Assembly: GCA_963826695.1 (NCBI GenBank)
Contig: CAWGXZ010000004.1
Location: 806,001 to 870,000, forward strand
Direction of reading: 5' to 3'
Source of the DNA: CAWGXZ01 sp963826695
Lineage (GTDB): Bacteria > Pseudomonadota > Gammaproteobacteria > Burkholderiales > Burkholderiaceae_C
DNA length: 64,000 bases
Shown here piece by piece: positions 48,940-57,896 of the stretch. Numbering within the stretch: the first letter of the stretch is position 1; every line of letters begins with the position of its first letter. The notes beneath the pieces were generated by a model. It did no database searches. It was given only the letters and a program-made list of their open reading frames with translations, and was not told where the DNA came from. The translations under genes were made by a program, and so were the position numbers.

Positions 48940-49824
48940 TCAGCAGACCTCGCTGTCGTCATCTGCCCATCCGACCAGCGGATGTTGCGGCAGGCTCCTG
49001 CAGCAACGACCCACCCAGCCGGGTGGCAAATCTGCCAGCTCCGGCCTTGCCATCAGCACAGGGTCGAGGTTTGCGAACACCGCACTACCCGAACCCGTCA
49101 TGCGGCTGTTGCCGAAGCGCTGTTTCAACCACGCTGCTGCTTCACCCACCTGCACCGACGCCGCCTCGGCCGCGTCCTGCAGATCATTGCCTCCAAAAGC
49201 GGCATCAGTGAACTGGGCGCCTTCTTCCGCAAAGCCGGAGAGTATAAACCCCTGGCTGCGGCGCAGCAGGGGGCTTGCGAAAACAACACGCGTCTCGATC
49301 GAGTCGGGCGGCTTGACAACGACGAAGCAGCGCTCGGGCAGAACGACCGGCTTCGTCACCTCGCCAATGCCTTCCACGAATGCGTTGCGGCCGCCGATGA
49401 AGAACGGCACGTCGGCGCCGATCTTCAGGGCCACTGCCGCGAGCCGCTCGCGCGGCCAGTTCAGCTGCCAGAGGCGATTCAGCACCAGCAGCGTGGTCGC
49501 GGCATCCGAGCTGCCGCCGCCCATCCCGGCGCCGGCCGGCAGCTGCTTGTCGATCGAGATGTCGACGCCCTGCGTCACCCCGCCGAGCTGCTGCAGCAGG
49601 CGCGCCGCGCGCATGCACAGGTCGTCGGCCGGCAGCAGCGCACCGAGATCGTGACGGGCGATCCGCGAGTCGCCCCGGCGCTCGAAATGCAACGTGTCGG
49701 CCCAGTCGATCAGGACGAACAGCGACTGCAGCAGGTGGTAGCCGTCGTCGCGCCGGCCGACGACATGCAGGAACTGGTTCAGCTTGGCCGGCGCGGCCGC
49801 ATCGAAGACGGCCTTCAACGCCAC
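48940..49824 (-). CDS. ispE: 4-diphosphocytidyl-2-C-methyl-D-erythritol kinase
   Basis: A GHMP kinase of the MEP isoprenoid pathway, 294 residues. APAKLNQFLHVVGRRDDGYH has the catalytic lysine region; the ATP loop is PAGAGMGGGSSDAA; the C-terminal RMTGSGSAVFA completes the site. The GTG at 49824 is chosen because the conserved sequence starts just after it; the longer frame upstream overlaps lolB and is not conserved. A gap of 28 nt separates it from lolB. Confidence 0.94.
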   Translation of the reverse strand: MALKAVFDAAAPAKLNQFLHVVGRRDDGYHLLQSLFVLIDWADTLHFERRGDSRIARHDLGALLPADDLCMRAARLLQQLGGVTQGVDISIDKQLPAGAGMGGGSSDAATTLLVLNRLWQLNWPRERLAAVALKIGADVPFFIGGRNAFVEGIGEVTKPVVLPERCFVVVKPPDSIETRVVFASPLLRRSQGFILSGFAEEGAQFTDAAFGGNDLQDAAEAASVQVGEAAAWLKQRFGNSRMTGSGSAVFANLDPVLMARPELADLPPGWVGRCCRSLPQHPLVGWADDDSEVC

Positions 49825-49852
49825 GACGCGGCCCGAGCAGCCTTGCGGCCCA

Positions 49853-50407
49853 TCAGCGGTCGAGCTGCACGCGCAGCTGAACCGGTGGCGCCGCAGGTCT
49901 GCGGGCAGCGATCTGGCCGCTCTCGAACCGGCGCAAGTCGACCTCCCAGCCGAGCTGCACGAAACCTTGTGACTCGTCGGTGGCGAGGCGGCTGCTCGAC
50001 GCACCCGACCAGGGACGCCCGCGCAGCCAGTCGAAGAGGGCGGCGAGCGGCAAGGCTTCGCCGAGCGCCTCGCGGCTGAGCTCGTCCAGGTCGGCGAATC
50101 GCCGCTTGCCCTGCGGCGTGACCAGCAGCACCTCGCTCGGATTCCAACGCGCCTGCGCCAGCAGCGTGCCGAGGCTTGTCGCCAGCTCGATCTCGCCAGC
50201 CTCCGGGCGGCCGCGCAACTCGAACCCTGCGCTCAGCGACTGCGCTGCGCTGCGCGGACCGGCCGCCACCTGCATCGCCAGCCGGCCGGCAAAGCGTTGC
50301 TCGCTCGCAACGGGTGGAGCTGCAGGCAAGCGGCTTGCGCAACCGCCCACGAGCAGCGCGAACGGCAGCGTCGTCAGCACCCGGCGCCGCAGGCAAGCCG
50401 CCTTCAC
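49853..50407 (-). CDS. lolB: outer-membrane lipoprotein insertion protein LolB
   Basis: A 184-residue lipoprotein with lipobox LVGGC (C23). It receives lipoproteins from LolA and inserts them into the outer membrane. FAGRLAMQV, FELRGRPEAGEIELATSLG and the C-terminal VQLRVQLDR agree with LolB. Its ATG overlaps the stop of the TPR gene (50404-50407), and ispE follows: the TPR-lolB-ispE arrangement is standard. Confidence 0.93.
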   Translation of the reverse strand: MKAACLRRRVLTTLPFALLVGGCASRLPAAPPVASEQRFAGRLAMQVAAGPRSAAQSLSAGFELRGRPEAGEIELATSLGTLLAQARWNPSEVLLVTPQGKRRFADLDELSREALGEALPLAALFDWLRGRPWSGASSSRLATDESQGFVQLGWEVDLRRFESGQIAARRPAAPPVQLRVQLDR

Positions 50408-52257
50408 AGATCGACCTTCAGTCGCGTTAAAGTTTCCTGCAGGATGTCGCTGCTCTCGTCGCGTGAGCGGGCTTCGCGCAGGATGCGCCGCGCCTCGTCG
50501 CGCTGGCCGCTAACCCACAGCACTTCGCCGAGGTGCGCGCCGATTTCAGCGTCCGGCCTGGCACGGTAGGCCGTCTGCAGCAGGCGCAGGCCCTCGCTCA
50601 GGTTGCCGAGCCGGTATTCGACCCAGCCGAGGCTGTCCAGAATGAACGGCTCGCCGGGCGCCAGTTGGAGCGCGCGCTGGATCAGCGACTTGGCCTCGGG
50701 CAGCCGCAGGTTGCGTTCGGCCAGCGAATAGCCCAAGGCGTTGTGCGCGTGGTGGTGGTCGGGCTTGAGTGCAATCACCCGGCGCAGCAGCGCTTCCATC
50801 TCGTCGATGCGGCCGAGCCGCTCGTCGAGCATCGACTGCTCGTACATCAGGTCGATGTCATCGGGAAAGCGCTTGCCGGCCTCCGCAAGCACCTCGCGTG
50901 CAGCTGCCCACTGCTTGGCGTCGCGCAGCAGCTGGGCCTCGGCGAGGTATTTGGCGCGCACATCGTCGGCATCGCCGTCGGGCAGCCGCCGGATCAGTGC
51001 CCGGGCTTCGTCCATGCGGCCCTGCCGAGCAAGCAGCGAGGCGCGACGCTGCTGTACTTCGAGCGCGCGCTGCGGGCTTTCCACCTTGGCAAGCCAGGCC
51101 TCGGCGCCGCGGTAGTCGCCTTGCTGCTCGGCCGCCTGGGCGAGCATCAGCCAAGCCTGCATCCGCGCCTGTTCGGGCGGGCCGCCGAGCTCGGCGTCCG
51201 CGGTGCGAGACGTGCCCGCAGACGCTGCGGCGCCCGGCGCGCCGACGAGCCCGCTCTCGCTCAGGCGCAAAAAGTTCTGCAGCGCGGCGGTTGCCTCGGC
51301 ACTTTGCCGGAGTTCCAGATGCAGCGCGCCCAGCATCAGCCAGGCGGCCGCCCGGCTCGGTTCGGCGCGGGTCAGTTCGTCGAGTTGGGCGATCGCGTCG
51401 ACATAGCGCTGGCTCGAGCTCAGTGCCCGCGCATAGGCGAGCCGGATGGCGCCGTTCGGCTGCGCCTGCAGGCGCTCCCGAACCCAGGCCTCGGCTGCGG
51501 GCTGACGGCCGATCGTCTCGATGGCGAGCAGCAGCGGCGCGTCGGCGGCGGGATCGCTGGCGTGCGCCTGCTGCGCCAGTTCGAAGGCGCGGGCTGCATC
51601 GCCCGCTGCCAGCCAGGCACGGCCGCGCGTGATCTGCACGGCGGCCCGGCTCTCGCCCGTGGCAAAGGGTTCGAGCGTCTCGTCGAGCAACCGTGCCGCC
51701 GCTGCCGGGTCCGGATTGCGGGCGAGCAGTTGCGGCAATGCCGCGATCAGCGCCGATCGCTGCGGCACCGGCGACAGCGCGAGCCATGAGCGCAAGGGCT
51801 CGGCCAGATCGGGCAACCGGTTCAGCGCAACCAGAATCTGCACCATGTAGCGGTGCGCCTCGACCGATGTCGGCGCTGCAGCACGCCAGGCACGCGCGGC
51901 AACCAGGGCCTGATCGCCGGCGCGCGATTGCAGCGCCACCTCGGTGGCGCGCCTGTAGAGCTGCTCGTCGCCGGTCTTGCGCGCGCCGTCGAGCAGGGCT
52001 TCGAACGCAACGCCCGGCTGTCCCGCAAGCAGCTCGATCTCGCCGACCAGCAACTGGAAGAAGAGTTGCCGGTCGAGCGCCGACTTCTCGGCACTGGCGT
52101 CCGTCGCCGAGCGCGCCGCCGCCAAGGTCGGCGCCGAGGGAAGGGGCTTCGGTGCGGCGCCCGCCGGCGCGGACACGCCGAGTGCGAGCAGCGCGGCAGC
52201 GCTCGGTGCAAGGGCAAGCAGATGGATCGCCCTGAAGCGGCGTGAGACAACGGGCAT
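50404..52257 (-). CDS. tetratricopeptide repeat protein
   Basis: A 617-residue exported TPR protein. The ATG at 52257 is preferred to one at 52299 because AGGAG lies upstream and the signal peptide (LLALAPSAAALLALGVSAPAGA) follows. Alanine-rich TPR helices continue to the C-terminus, the best ones from about residue 440 (LMYEQSMLDERLGRIDEMEALLRRVIALKPDHHHAHNALGYSLAE). It is divergent from mutM and co-directional with lolB-ispE, a conserved neighbour of unknown precise role. A His run (DHHHAH) is part of a repeat, not a metal motif. Confidence 0.88.
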   Translation of the reverse strand: MPVVSRRFRAIHLLALAPSAAALLALGVSAPAGAAPKPLPSAPTLAAARSATDASAEKSALDRQLFFQLLVGEIELLAGQPGVAFEALLDGARKTGDEQLYRRATEVALQSRAGDQALVAARAWRAAAPTSVEAHRYMVQILVALNRLPDLAEPLRSWLALSPVPQRSALIAALPQLLARNPDPAAAARLLDETLEPFATGESRAAVQITRGRAWLAAGDAARAFELAQQAHASDPAADAPLLLAIETIGRQPAAEAWVRERLQAQPNGAIRLAYARALSSSQRYVDAIAQLDELTRAEPSRAAAWLMLGALHLELRQSAEATAALQNFLRLSESGLVGAPGAAASAGTSRTADAELGGPPEQARMQAWLMLAQAAEQQGDYRGAEAWLAKVESPQRALEVQQRRASLLARQGRMDEARALIRRLPDGDADDVRAKYLAEAQLLRDAKQWAAAREVLAEAGKRFPDDIDLMYEQSMLDERLGRIDEMEALLRRVIALKPDHHHAHNALGYSLAERNLRLPEAKSLIQRALQLAPGEPFILDSLGWVEYRLGNLSEGLRLLQTAYRARPDAEIGAHLGEVLWVSGQRDEARRILREARSRDESSDILQETLTRLKVDL

Positions 52258-52414
52258 GGCGGCTCCTGGGAGCGACGATTCTAGGAGCCCGACCGGCACC
52301 TAGGCGTCCAGGCCGCAGCAGGCGTCGACGGCAAAACCGGCGCCATGCGTGCGGCGCAGCCGGTCGTATCCGAGCCGACTTGGCCGCCGGGGCTTCCGAG
52401 AAGCGACGCGTCTG

Positions 52415-52420
52415 GATAAT
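52415..52420 (+). promoter_or_regulatory. possible -10 element of mutM
   Basis: GATAAT matches five of six -10 positions and lies 6 nt before the mutM ATG. No ribosome-binding site fits between them, so a leaderless transcript is possible. Confidence 0.35.
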
Positions 52421-52426
52421 TCGACT

Positions 52427-53263
52427 ATGCCGGAACTGCCAGAGGTCGAAATCACGCGTCGCAGCTTCGGCGCACGCATTGCCGGTTCGAGGGTGCTTGC
52501 AGTGCGGCTGGGCAAGCCCTTGCGCTGGCCGCTCGGCTGCAGCAGCGAATCGCTGCTCGATCAGACGGTCGGCATGGCGACGCGCCGCGGCAAGTACCTG
52601 TGGCTGCCGCTCGAGCGCGGCGGCCTGCTCATGCACCTGGGCATGTCGGGATCGCTGGCATTCCTGGACGGGGCGCCGGATCCCGACGCAGGCGTGCGCA
52701 CACCGGGGGCCCACGAGCACTTCGAACTCGTGACCTCGCAGGGAACCTTGCGCCTGACCGATCCCCGCCGCTTCGGTGCCGTCGTCTGGTCCCCGGCGCT
52801 GGATGCCGGCCCGGCGGCGCGGCTGCTGACGAGGCTCGGCATCGAGCCATTCGACGACGCCTTCACGGGTGATTACCTTCATGGCGCGCTGCAAGGCAGG
52901 CGTGTCGCCGTCAAGCAGGCGCTGCTCGGCGGTGGAATCGTCGTCGGCGCCGGCAACATCTATGCATGCGAGGCGCTGCACACGGCAGCGATCGACCCGC
53001 GCACCCGCAGCGACCGGATCGGCCCGCTGCGCGCCAGGCGACTGGCATTGGCGCTGCGCGAGACGTTGACGCAAGCCCTCAAAGCCGGTGGCACGACGCT
53101 GCGCGATTTCCGCGACGCCGACGGCACCGCAGGCCACTTCCAGCGCCAAGCGCGGGTTTACGGGCGAGAGGGCGAAGCGTGCGGCCGCTGCGGCGGTGTC
53201 GTACGCCGCATCGTCCAGGCGCAGCGATCGACGTTCTTCTGTCCCACATGCCAGCGCCGCTGA
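52427..53263 (+). CDS. mutM: formamidopyrimidine-DNA glycosylase
   Basis: A 278-residue bifunctional glycosylase/AP lyase that removes 8-oxoguanine. MPELPEVE supplies the catalytic Pro and Glu after Met removal; RRGKYLWL carries the conserved lysine; HLGMSGSL, VVGAGNIYACEAL and the C-terminal zinc finger CGRC...CPTC are intact. The ATG at 52427 is fixed by the N-terminal catalytic proline. mutY follows 2 nt downstream, an efficient pairing for the GO repair system. Confidence 0.97.
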   Translation: MPELPEVEITRRSFGARIAGSRVLAVRLGKPLRWPLGCSSESLLDQTVGMATRRGKYLWLPLERGGLLMHLGMSGSLAFLDGAPDPDAGVRTPGAHEHFELVTSQGTLRLTDPRRFGAVVWSPALDAGPAARLLTRLGIEPFDDAFTGDYLHGALQGRRVAVKQALLGGGIVVGAGNIYACEALHTAAIDPRTRSDRIGPLRARRLALALRETLTQALKAGGTTLRDFRDADGTAGHFQRQARVYGREGEACGRCGGVVRRIVQAQRSTFFCPTCQRR

Positions 53264-53265
53264 GC

Positions 53266-54315
53266 ATGAACGAAGAAGGAACGTTCGCAGCGCGCGTCAT
53301 TGCCTGGCAGCGCCACGCCGGGCGCCACGGCCTGCCGTGGCAGCAGACGCGTGATCCCTACCGGGTCTGGCTCTCGGAAGTGATGCTGCAGCAGACGCAG
53401 GTCGCGACGGCGCTGCCGTACTACCAACGTTTCCTGCTGCGCTTTCCCGACGTGCAGCGGCTCGCGGCGGCGTCGCTCGACGAGGTCTGTGCGCTCTGGA
53501 GCGGACTCGGCTATTACAGCCGGGCGCACAACCTGCATCGCTGTGCGCGGCAGGTGGTCGGGTTGCACGGCGGTCGCTTCCCCGAGAGCGCCGTGGCGCT
53601 GACAACACTGCCGGGAATCGGCCGCTCGACGGCGGCGGCGATTGCCGCGTTCTGCTTCGGCGAGCGCGTCGCGATTCTCGACGGCAACGTCAAGCGGGTG
53701 CTTTCCAGGCTGCTCGGCTTCGCCGGCGACCTGTCGCAGGCCGGTCCCCAGCGCGCACTTTGGCTCGAGGCTGAACGCCTGCTGCCGGGCGAAGACATCG
53801 CCGCTTACACGCAAGGGCTGATGGACCTCGGCGCGACGCTCTGCACCGTGCGTGCGCCGCGCTGCGCCGAATGCCCCGTACGCCCGCTGTGCCGTGCGGC
53901 TGGCGAGGGCCAGCCGGAGGCGTACCCGGTCAAGTCACGCAAGCTGCGCCGGAGCCGGCGCGAGCACACCTGGCTGTGGCTGCGCTGGGGCGACCGGACC
54001 TGGCTTTCGCGGCGTCCCGACGAGGGCATCTGGGCAGGGCTCTGGAGCCTCGCCGAGTACGACTCGCCGGCAGCGCTGGCCAATGCGAGTGCGTCCTGGC
54101 CTGGCCGCGCCGAGCGGCTTCCGAGCCTGGTCCACTCGCTGACGCACCTCGACTGGACGCTGCATCCGGTTCGCCACTCGATACCGGACGGCATCGGCGC
54201 TGCCGAAGTCGATCGGGTCACCGCATCGCTTGCCGACGGTGCATGGTTCGCACCGGACACCGCGCTCGCCCTTGGTCTACCGGCCCCGGTGCGCAAGCTG
54301 ATCAGCGCCGGCTGA
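53266..54315 (+). CDS. mutY: adenine DNA glycosylase
   Basis: A 349-residue HhH-GPD glycosylase that removes adenine opposite 8-oxoguanine. VMLQQTQV with the catalytic Glu region, LPGIGRSTAAAIAAFCFGE (helix-hairpin-helix), ILDGNVKRVL, MDLGATLC with the catalytic Asp, and the 4Fe-4S loop C-x6-C-x2-C-x5-C (CTVRAPRCAECPVRPLC) are present. A C-terminal MutT-like domain recognises oxoG. Two ATGs are possible: 53248, overlapping mutM, or 53266, chosen here. It converges with rapZ. Confidence 0.95.
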   Translation: MNEEGTFAARVIAWQRHAGRHGLPWQQTRDPYRVWLSEVMLQQTQVATALPYYQRFLLRFPDVQRLAAASLDEVCALWSGLGYYSRAHNLHRCARQVVGLHGGRFPESAVALTTLPGIGRSTAAAIAAFCFGERVAILDGNVKRVLSRLLGFAGDLSQAGPQRALWLEAERLLPGEDIAAYTQGLMDLGATLCTVRAPRCAECPVRPLCRAAGEGQPEAYPVKSRKLRRSRREHTWLWLRWGDRTWLSRRPDEGIWAGLWSLAEYDSPAALANASASWPGRAERLPSLVHSLTHLDWTLHPVRHSIPDGIGAAEVDRVTASLADGAWFAPDTALALGLPAPVRKLISAG

Positions 54316-54319
54316 AGTC

Positions 54320-55249
54320 TCAGCGCTCGTCGAGCTCGCGGTGCCGCACCAGCGTCACGGCCCGCGAGGCAAAGCGCCGCGCCAGCGTGTCGACGAAGTA
54401 GACCGATCGGTGCTGGCCGCCGGTGCAACCGATCGCCACCGTCAGGTAGCTGCGCTGGTCGGCTTCGAAGGCAGGCAGCCAGCGCACCAGGAAGTCGTGG
54501 ATCTGCGTCAGCATCTCACCCACCTCGGGTTGCTGCTCGAGGTAGGCGGCGACTGCCGTGTCGCGCCCGGTTTGCGGCCGCAGTTCGCGCACGTAGTAGG
54601 GATTCGGCAGCACCCGGACGTCGAAGACGTAGTCGGCGTCGAGCGGCACGCCATGCTTGAAGGCGAACGACTGGAAGACCAGCGTCAGCTGGGCATCGTT
54701 CGCCTCGACCAGATTGCGGATCCAGAGTCGCAGCTGCGGCGGCCGCAACTGGCTGGTGTCGATCACCGTCGATTGCTCGCGCAGATCCTCGAGCAGATCG
54801 CGCTCGTATTCGATCGCATCGATCAAGGCGCGCTGCCCGTCGGTCGACCCGACCGGATCGGCTGGCAGCCTGCCGGCCACAGGCGATGCTGACTTCGACA
54901 GCGGATGCGGCCTGCGGGATTCGGAAAACCGGCGCACCAGCGTATCCGTGCCCGCGTCGAGGAACAGCGACCGGATCTGAACGCCGTCCGCCTGCAGCTG
55001 GCCGATCATCGGCACCAGCTGCGGCAGCGAGGCGGCGCTTCGCGCATCGACCGCGATCGCCACCCGACGCGGCTCGCGCTGGCGCTCGAGTTGCAGGAAC
55101 GCCGGCAGCAACTCGGGCGGCAGGTTGTCGACACAGAAGAAGCCCGCGTCCTCGAGCGCGTGCAGCGCCACCGACTTGCCGGAGCCCGACGTACCGGTCA
55201 CCAGGATGACGGCGGAGGCTCCCGGCCCGTGCTGCAGGCGGGTGTTCAT
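54320..55249 (-). CDS. rapZ: RNase adapter protein RapZ
   Basis: A 309-residue RapZ/YvcJ P-loop protein. Walker A is GTSGSGKS (19-26); the C-terminal domain contains GCTGGQHRSVYF, the conserved nucleotide/phosphate loop. In enterobacteria RapZ directs RNase E to the GlmZ sRNA and senses glucosamine-6-phosphate; in betaproteobacteria the role is inferred from homology. A region of about 25 residues (SRRPHPLSKSASPVAGRLPAD) interrupts the core. It overlaps recN by 4 nt; the frequent partners hprK and ptsN are not adjacent. Confidence 0.93.
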   Translation of the reverse strand: MNTRLQHGPGASAVILVTGTSGSGKSVALHALEDAGFFCVDNLPPELLPAFLQLERQREPRRVAIAVDARSAASLPQLVPMIGQLQADGVQIRSLFLDAGTDTLVRRFSESRRPHPLSKSASPVAGRLPADPVGSTDGQRALIDAIEYERDLLEDLREQSTVIDTSQLRPPQLRLWIRNLVEANDAQLTLVFQSFAFKHGVPLDADYVFDVRVLPNPYYVRELRPQTGRDTAVAAYLEQQPEVGEMLTQIHDFLVRWLPAFEADQRSYLTVAIGCTGGQHRSVYFVDTLARRFASRAVTLVRHRELDER

Positions 55250-56955
55250 GCTTGGCGTGCCCTCGATGCAGCTGGCAGCTCCGCGGCAGGGTCGGCAGAC
55301 CCCACGGCCAGCATCTCGGCCGCATGCGCCAGGCCCGTGCCGGTGCTGCGCTCGCCACCGAGCATGCGGGCGATCTCGGCGACCCGCGCATCGCCCTGCA
55401 GCATGCGAACCTCGCTGAAGGTGCTGCCGGCCTGGGTCGACTTGGCAACGACGAAGTGGCGATCGGCAAAGGCGGCGACCTGCGGCAGGTGGGTGACGGC
55501 AAGCACCTGGCGGTGGCGGCCGAGGCGCTTCATCAGCCGGCCGACGGTTTCAGCGACGGCGCCACCGATGCCGGCATCGACTTCATCGAAAATCAGCGTC
55601 CCCGCACCGCTGCCCGCTGCCTGCTGGCGGGTGGTGACCGCGATTGCCAGGGCAATCCGCGACAGCTCGCCGCCCGAAGCCACGCGTCCGAGCGGGCGTG
55701 GCGTGCTGCCCGGGTGACCCGCGACCAGGAACTCGACCGATTCGACTCCCCAGGCCTGCGGCTCCCGCGCAGCCAGTGCAATCTCGAAGCGGCCGCCGGC
55801 CATGCCGAGCTGCTGCATCGCTGCAGTGACAAGCGCTGAAAGCGGCGCGGCCGCATGTTTGCGCTGCTCGGAAACAACCGCTGCCACGGCCATGAAGGCC
55901 GCCTCGGCCTGTTCGACGTCGCGGCGAAGCGATTCCAGATCGCTCGCCGCAACGATTGCCTGGAGTTCGCGCTTCCACGTTTCAAGCAGCGCCGGCAGTT
56001 CCTCCGGCGGACGGCGATAGCGGCGCGCCAGACCAATCCAGCCAGCCAGGCGTTCATCGAGTTCCTGCAGGCGCTGCGGCTCCAGTTCGGTGTGGTGCAG
56101 GTACGTCGAGAGGGTGCGTGCAGCGTCCTGGAGCTGCGCTTGCGCGCTCTCGAGAACCCCCCTGACGGCTGCCAGTTCGGGGTCGAAGTCGCTGACCTGC
56201 CGCAGGGCATCGATGGCCCGGCTGGTCAGGCCGTCGGCGTTGTCGTCGCCGTCGCTGACGGCGTGCAGCGCAAGCCGCGCGGCGTCGAGCAGTGCTTGCG
56301 CATTCGAAAGCTTCTGGTGCTCGGCATTGAGCTCGTTCCACTCGTCGGTGCCGGGCGCCAGCTTGTCGAGTTCGCCGATCTGCCAGACCAGCCGCTCGCG
56401 CTCGTGCTCGGCCGACCCTTGCCGCTCTTGGGCGGCATTCAGGCTTGCAGCGGCGTCCTTCCAGCGCGACCAGGCAGACGCCAGCGGCGCCGTGTCGACA
56501 CCTGCGAAGGCATCGAACAGCGCCCGGGTGGCGGCCGGCCGCGTCAAGCTCTGCCAGGCGTGCTGGCCATGGATGTCGACCAGCTGGTCGGCGGCTTCGC
56601 GAAGCTGGGCCAGGGTGGCGCTGCTTCCGTTGACCCATGCGCGGCTCTTGCCCTGGGCGTCGATGGTGCGGCGCAGAACCAGCGGCTCGTCGTCGGTTCC
56701 GGCATCGAACCCGGCTTCCGACAACCAGTCGGTGAGTGCCGGCGGCAAGTCGAACTCGGCCGTGATTTCGCTGCGGCCCGCGCCCTCGCGAACCACGCCG
56801 GCGTCACCGCGGCTGCCGAGCGCCAGTTGCAGCGCGTCGATCAGGATCGACTTGCCGGCACCCGTCTCGCCGGTGAGCACCGAAAAGCCGGCATCGAAAT
56901 CGACTTCGAGTTCGCGGACGATGACGAAGTCGCGCAGCGACAAGTGCCTCAGCAC
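55246..56955 (-). CDS. recN: DNA repair protein RecN
   Basis: A 569-residue SMC-like ATPase for double-strand break repair. GETGAGKSILIDALQLALG is Walker A, followed by a coiled coil (about 160-370), then the signature RVASGGELSRIALAI and Walker B TLIFDEVDAGIGG. The GTG at 56955 (MLRHLSLRDFVIVREL) is chosen because the family begins there; an earlier ATG at 57015 lies inside nadK. The GTG overlaps the nadK end by 7 nt. Confidence 0.95.
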   Translation of the reverse strand: MLRHLSLRDFVIVRELEVDFDAGFSVLTGETGAGKSILIDALQLALGSRGDAGVVREGAGRSEITAEFDLPPALTDWLSEAGFDAGTDDEPLVLRRTIDAQGKSRAWVNGSSATLAQLREAADQLVDIHGQHAWQSLTRPAATRALFDAFAGVDTAPLASAWSRWKDAAASLNAAQERQGSAEHERERLVWQIGELDKLAPGTDEWNELNAEHQKLSNAQALLDAARLALHAVSDGDDNADGLTSRAIDALRQVSDFDPELAAVRGVLESAQAQLQDAARTLSTYLHHTELEPQRLQELDERLAGWIGLARRYRRPPEELPALLETWKRELQAIVAASDLESLRRDVEQAEAAFMAVAAVVSEQRKHAAAPLSALVTAAMQQLGMAGGRFEIALAAREPQAWGVESVEFLVAGHPGSTPRPLGRVASGGELSRIALAIAVTTRQQAAGSGAGTLIFDEVDAGIGGAVAETVGRLMKRLGRHRQVLAVTHLPQVAAFADRHFVVAKSTQAGSTFSEVRMLQGDARVAEIARMLGGERSTGTGLAHAAEMLAVGSADPAAELPAASRARQA

Positions 56956-57830
56956 CCGGATCCGCCTCCCGCATTCCAGTGCAACTTGCGGCGCAGGGTC
57001 GCGTAGTAGCTCCAACCGCGTGGATGCACGAAGCAGACGCGGTGCTGCGAACGCCGCACGAGGATCGCATCACCGACCTGAAGGGTCGCCAGGCTCTGCA
57101 TGTCGAAGTTCACGCTCATTTCGCGGCCGGCGACAACCTCGATGCTGATGTCGCCGGCATCGGGCACGACGACCGGCCGGTTGGACAGTTCGTGCGGGGC
57201 AATCGGTACCACCACCCAACCGGCGATCGCCGGATGCAGCAACGGCCCGCCGGCAGAAAGCGCGTAGGCGGTCGAGCCAGTGGGCGAGGCGACGATCAGG
57301 CCATCGGCGCGGAAATTGGCAATGAACTCGTTGCCGATGCAGACGCGCAACTCGACCATCCCGGCAGTTGCTCCGCGGCTCACGACCACGTCGTTCATCG
57401 CGAAGCCCTCGAAGATCGTGGCGTCTTCGCGCCGCACCATGCCTTCCAGCATCGTGCGATGTTCGACCTCGTACTCGCCGGCGAGCATCGGTGCGAGCGT
57501 CTGGGCATAGCCGTCGACCGGTACATCGGTGACGAAGCCGAGACGCCCCTGATTGATGCCGATCAGCGGGATTCCATAGCGCGAGAGTTCCCGTGCAATT
57601 CCAAGCATCGTGCCGTCACCACCGACGACGACGGCGAGGTCGCAAGCCTTGCCGAGCTCGGCGCGGCTGAGCACCGGATAGCCGGTGAGTCCTGTGGCCA
57701 CCGCGGTGCCGTCTTCGAGCGACACCTGCAGTCCTTGCTCGACAAGAAAACGGGCAATGCCATCGAGCAGTTCGTGAGTACCCCGAGCCTGGTACTTGCC
57801 GACCAGTGCGACGTGACGGAAGCTGGCCAT
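56949..57830 (-). CDS. nadK: NAD kinase
   Basis: A 293-residue enzyme that makes NADP from NAD and ATP. VVVGGDGTMLGIAR contains the GGDGT site (70-74) with catalytic Asp72. GINQGRLGFVTD, FAMNDVVVSRG and LIVASPTGSTAYALSAGGP are typical. First gene of the minus-strand nadK-recN-rapZ unit and divergent from hrcA, a layout frequent in betaproteobacteria. Confidence 0.96.
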   Translation of the reverse strand: MASFRHVALVGKYQARGTHELLDGIARFLVEQGLQVSLEDGTAVATGLTGYPVLSRAELGKACDLAVVVGGDGTMLGIARELSRYGIPLIGINQGRLGFVTDVPVDGYAQTLAPMLAGEYEVEHRTMLEGMVRREDATIFEGFAMNDVVVSRGATAGMVELRVCIGNEFIANFRADGLIVASPTGSTAYALSAGGPLLHPAIAGWVVVPIAPHELSNRPVVVPDAGDISIEVVAGREMSVNFDMQSLATLQVGDAILVRRSQHRVCFVHPRGWSYYATLRRKLHWNAGGGSGC

Positions 57831-57885
57831 TTGCGGGATTACACCACAGCACTTCTGGCGTTCCGCGGGGCCGGAATCGGCGTCC

Positions 57886-57891
57886 TACAAT
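57886..57891 (+). promoter_or_regulatory. possible -10 element of hrcA
   Basis: TACAAT ends 5 nt before the first ATG of hrcA (57897), so transcription would start at or near the A of the ATG. No CIRCE-like inverted repeat was seen here. Confidence 0.35.
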
Positions 57892-57896
57892 TGAAT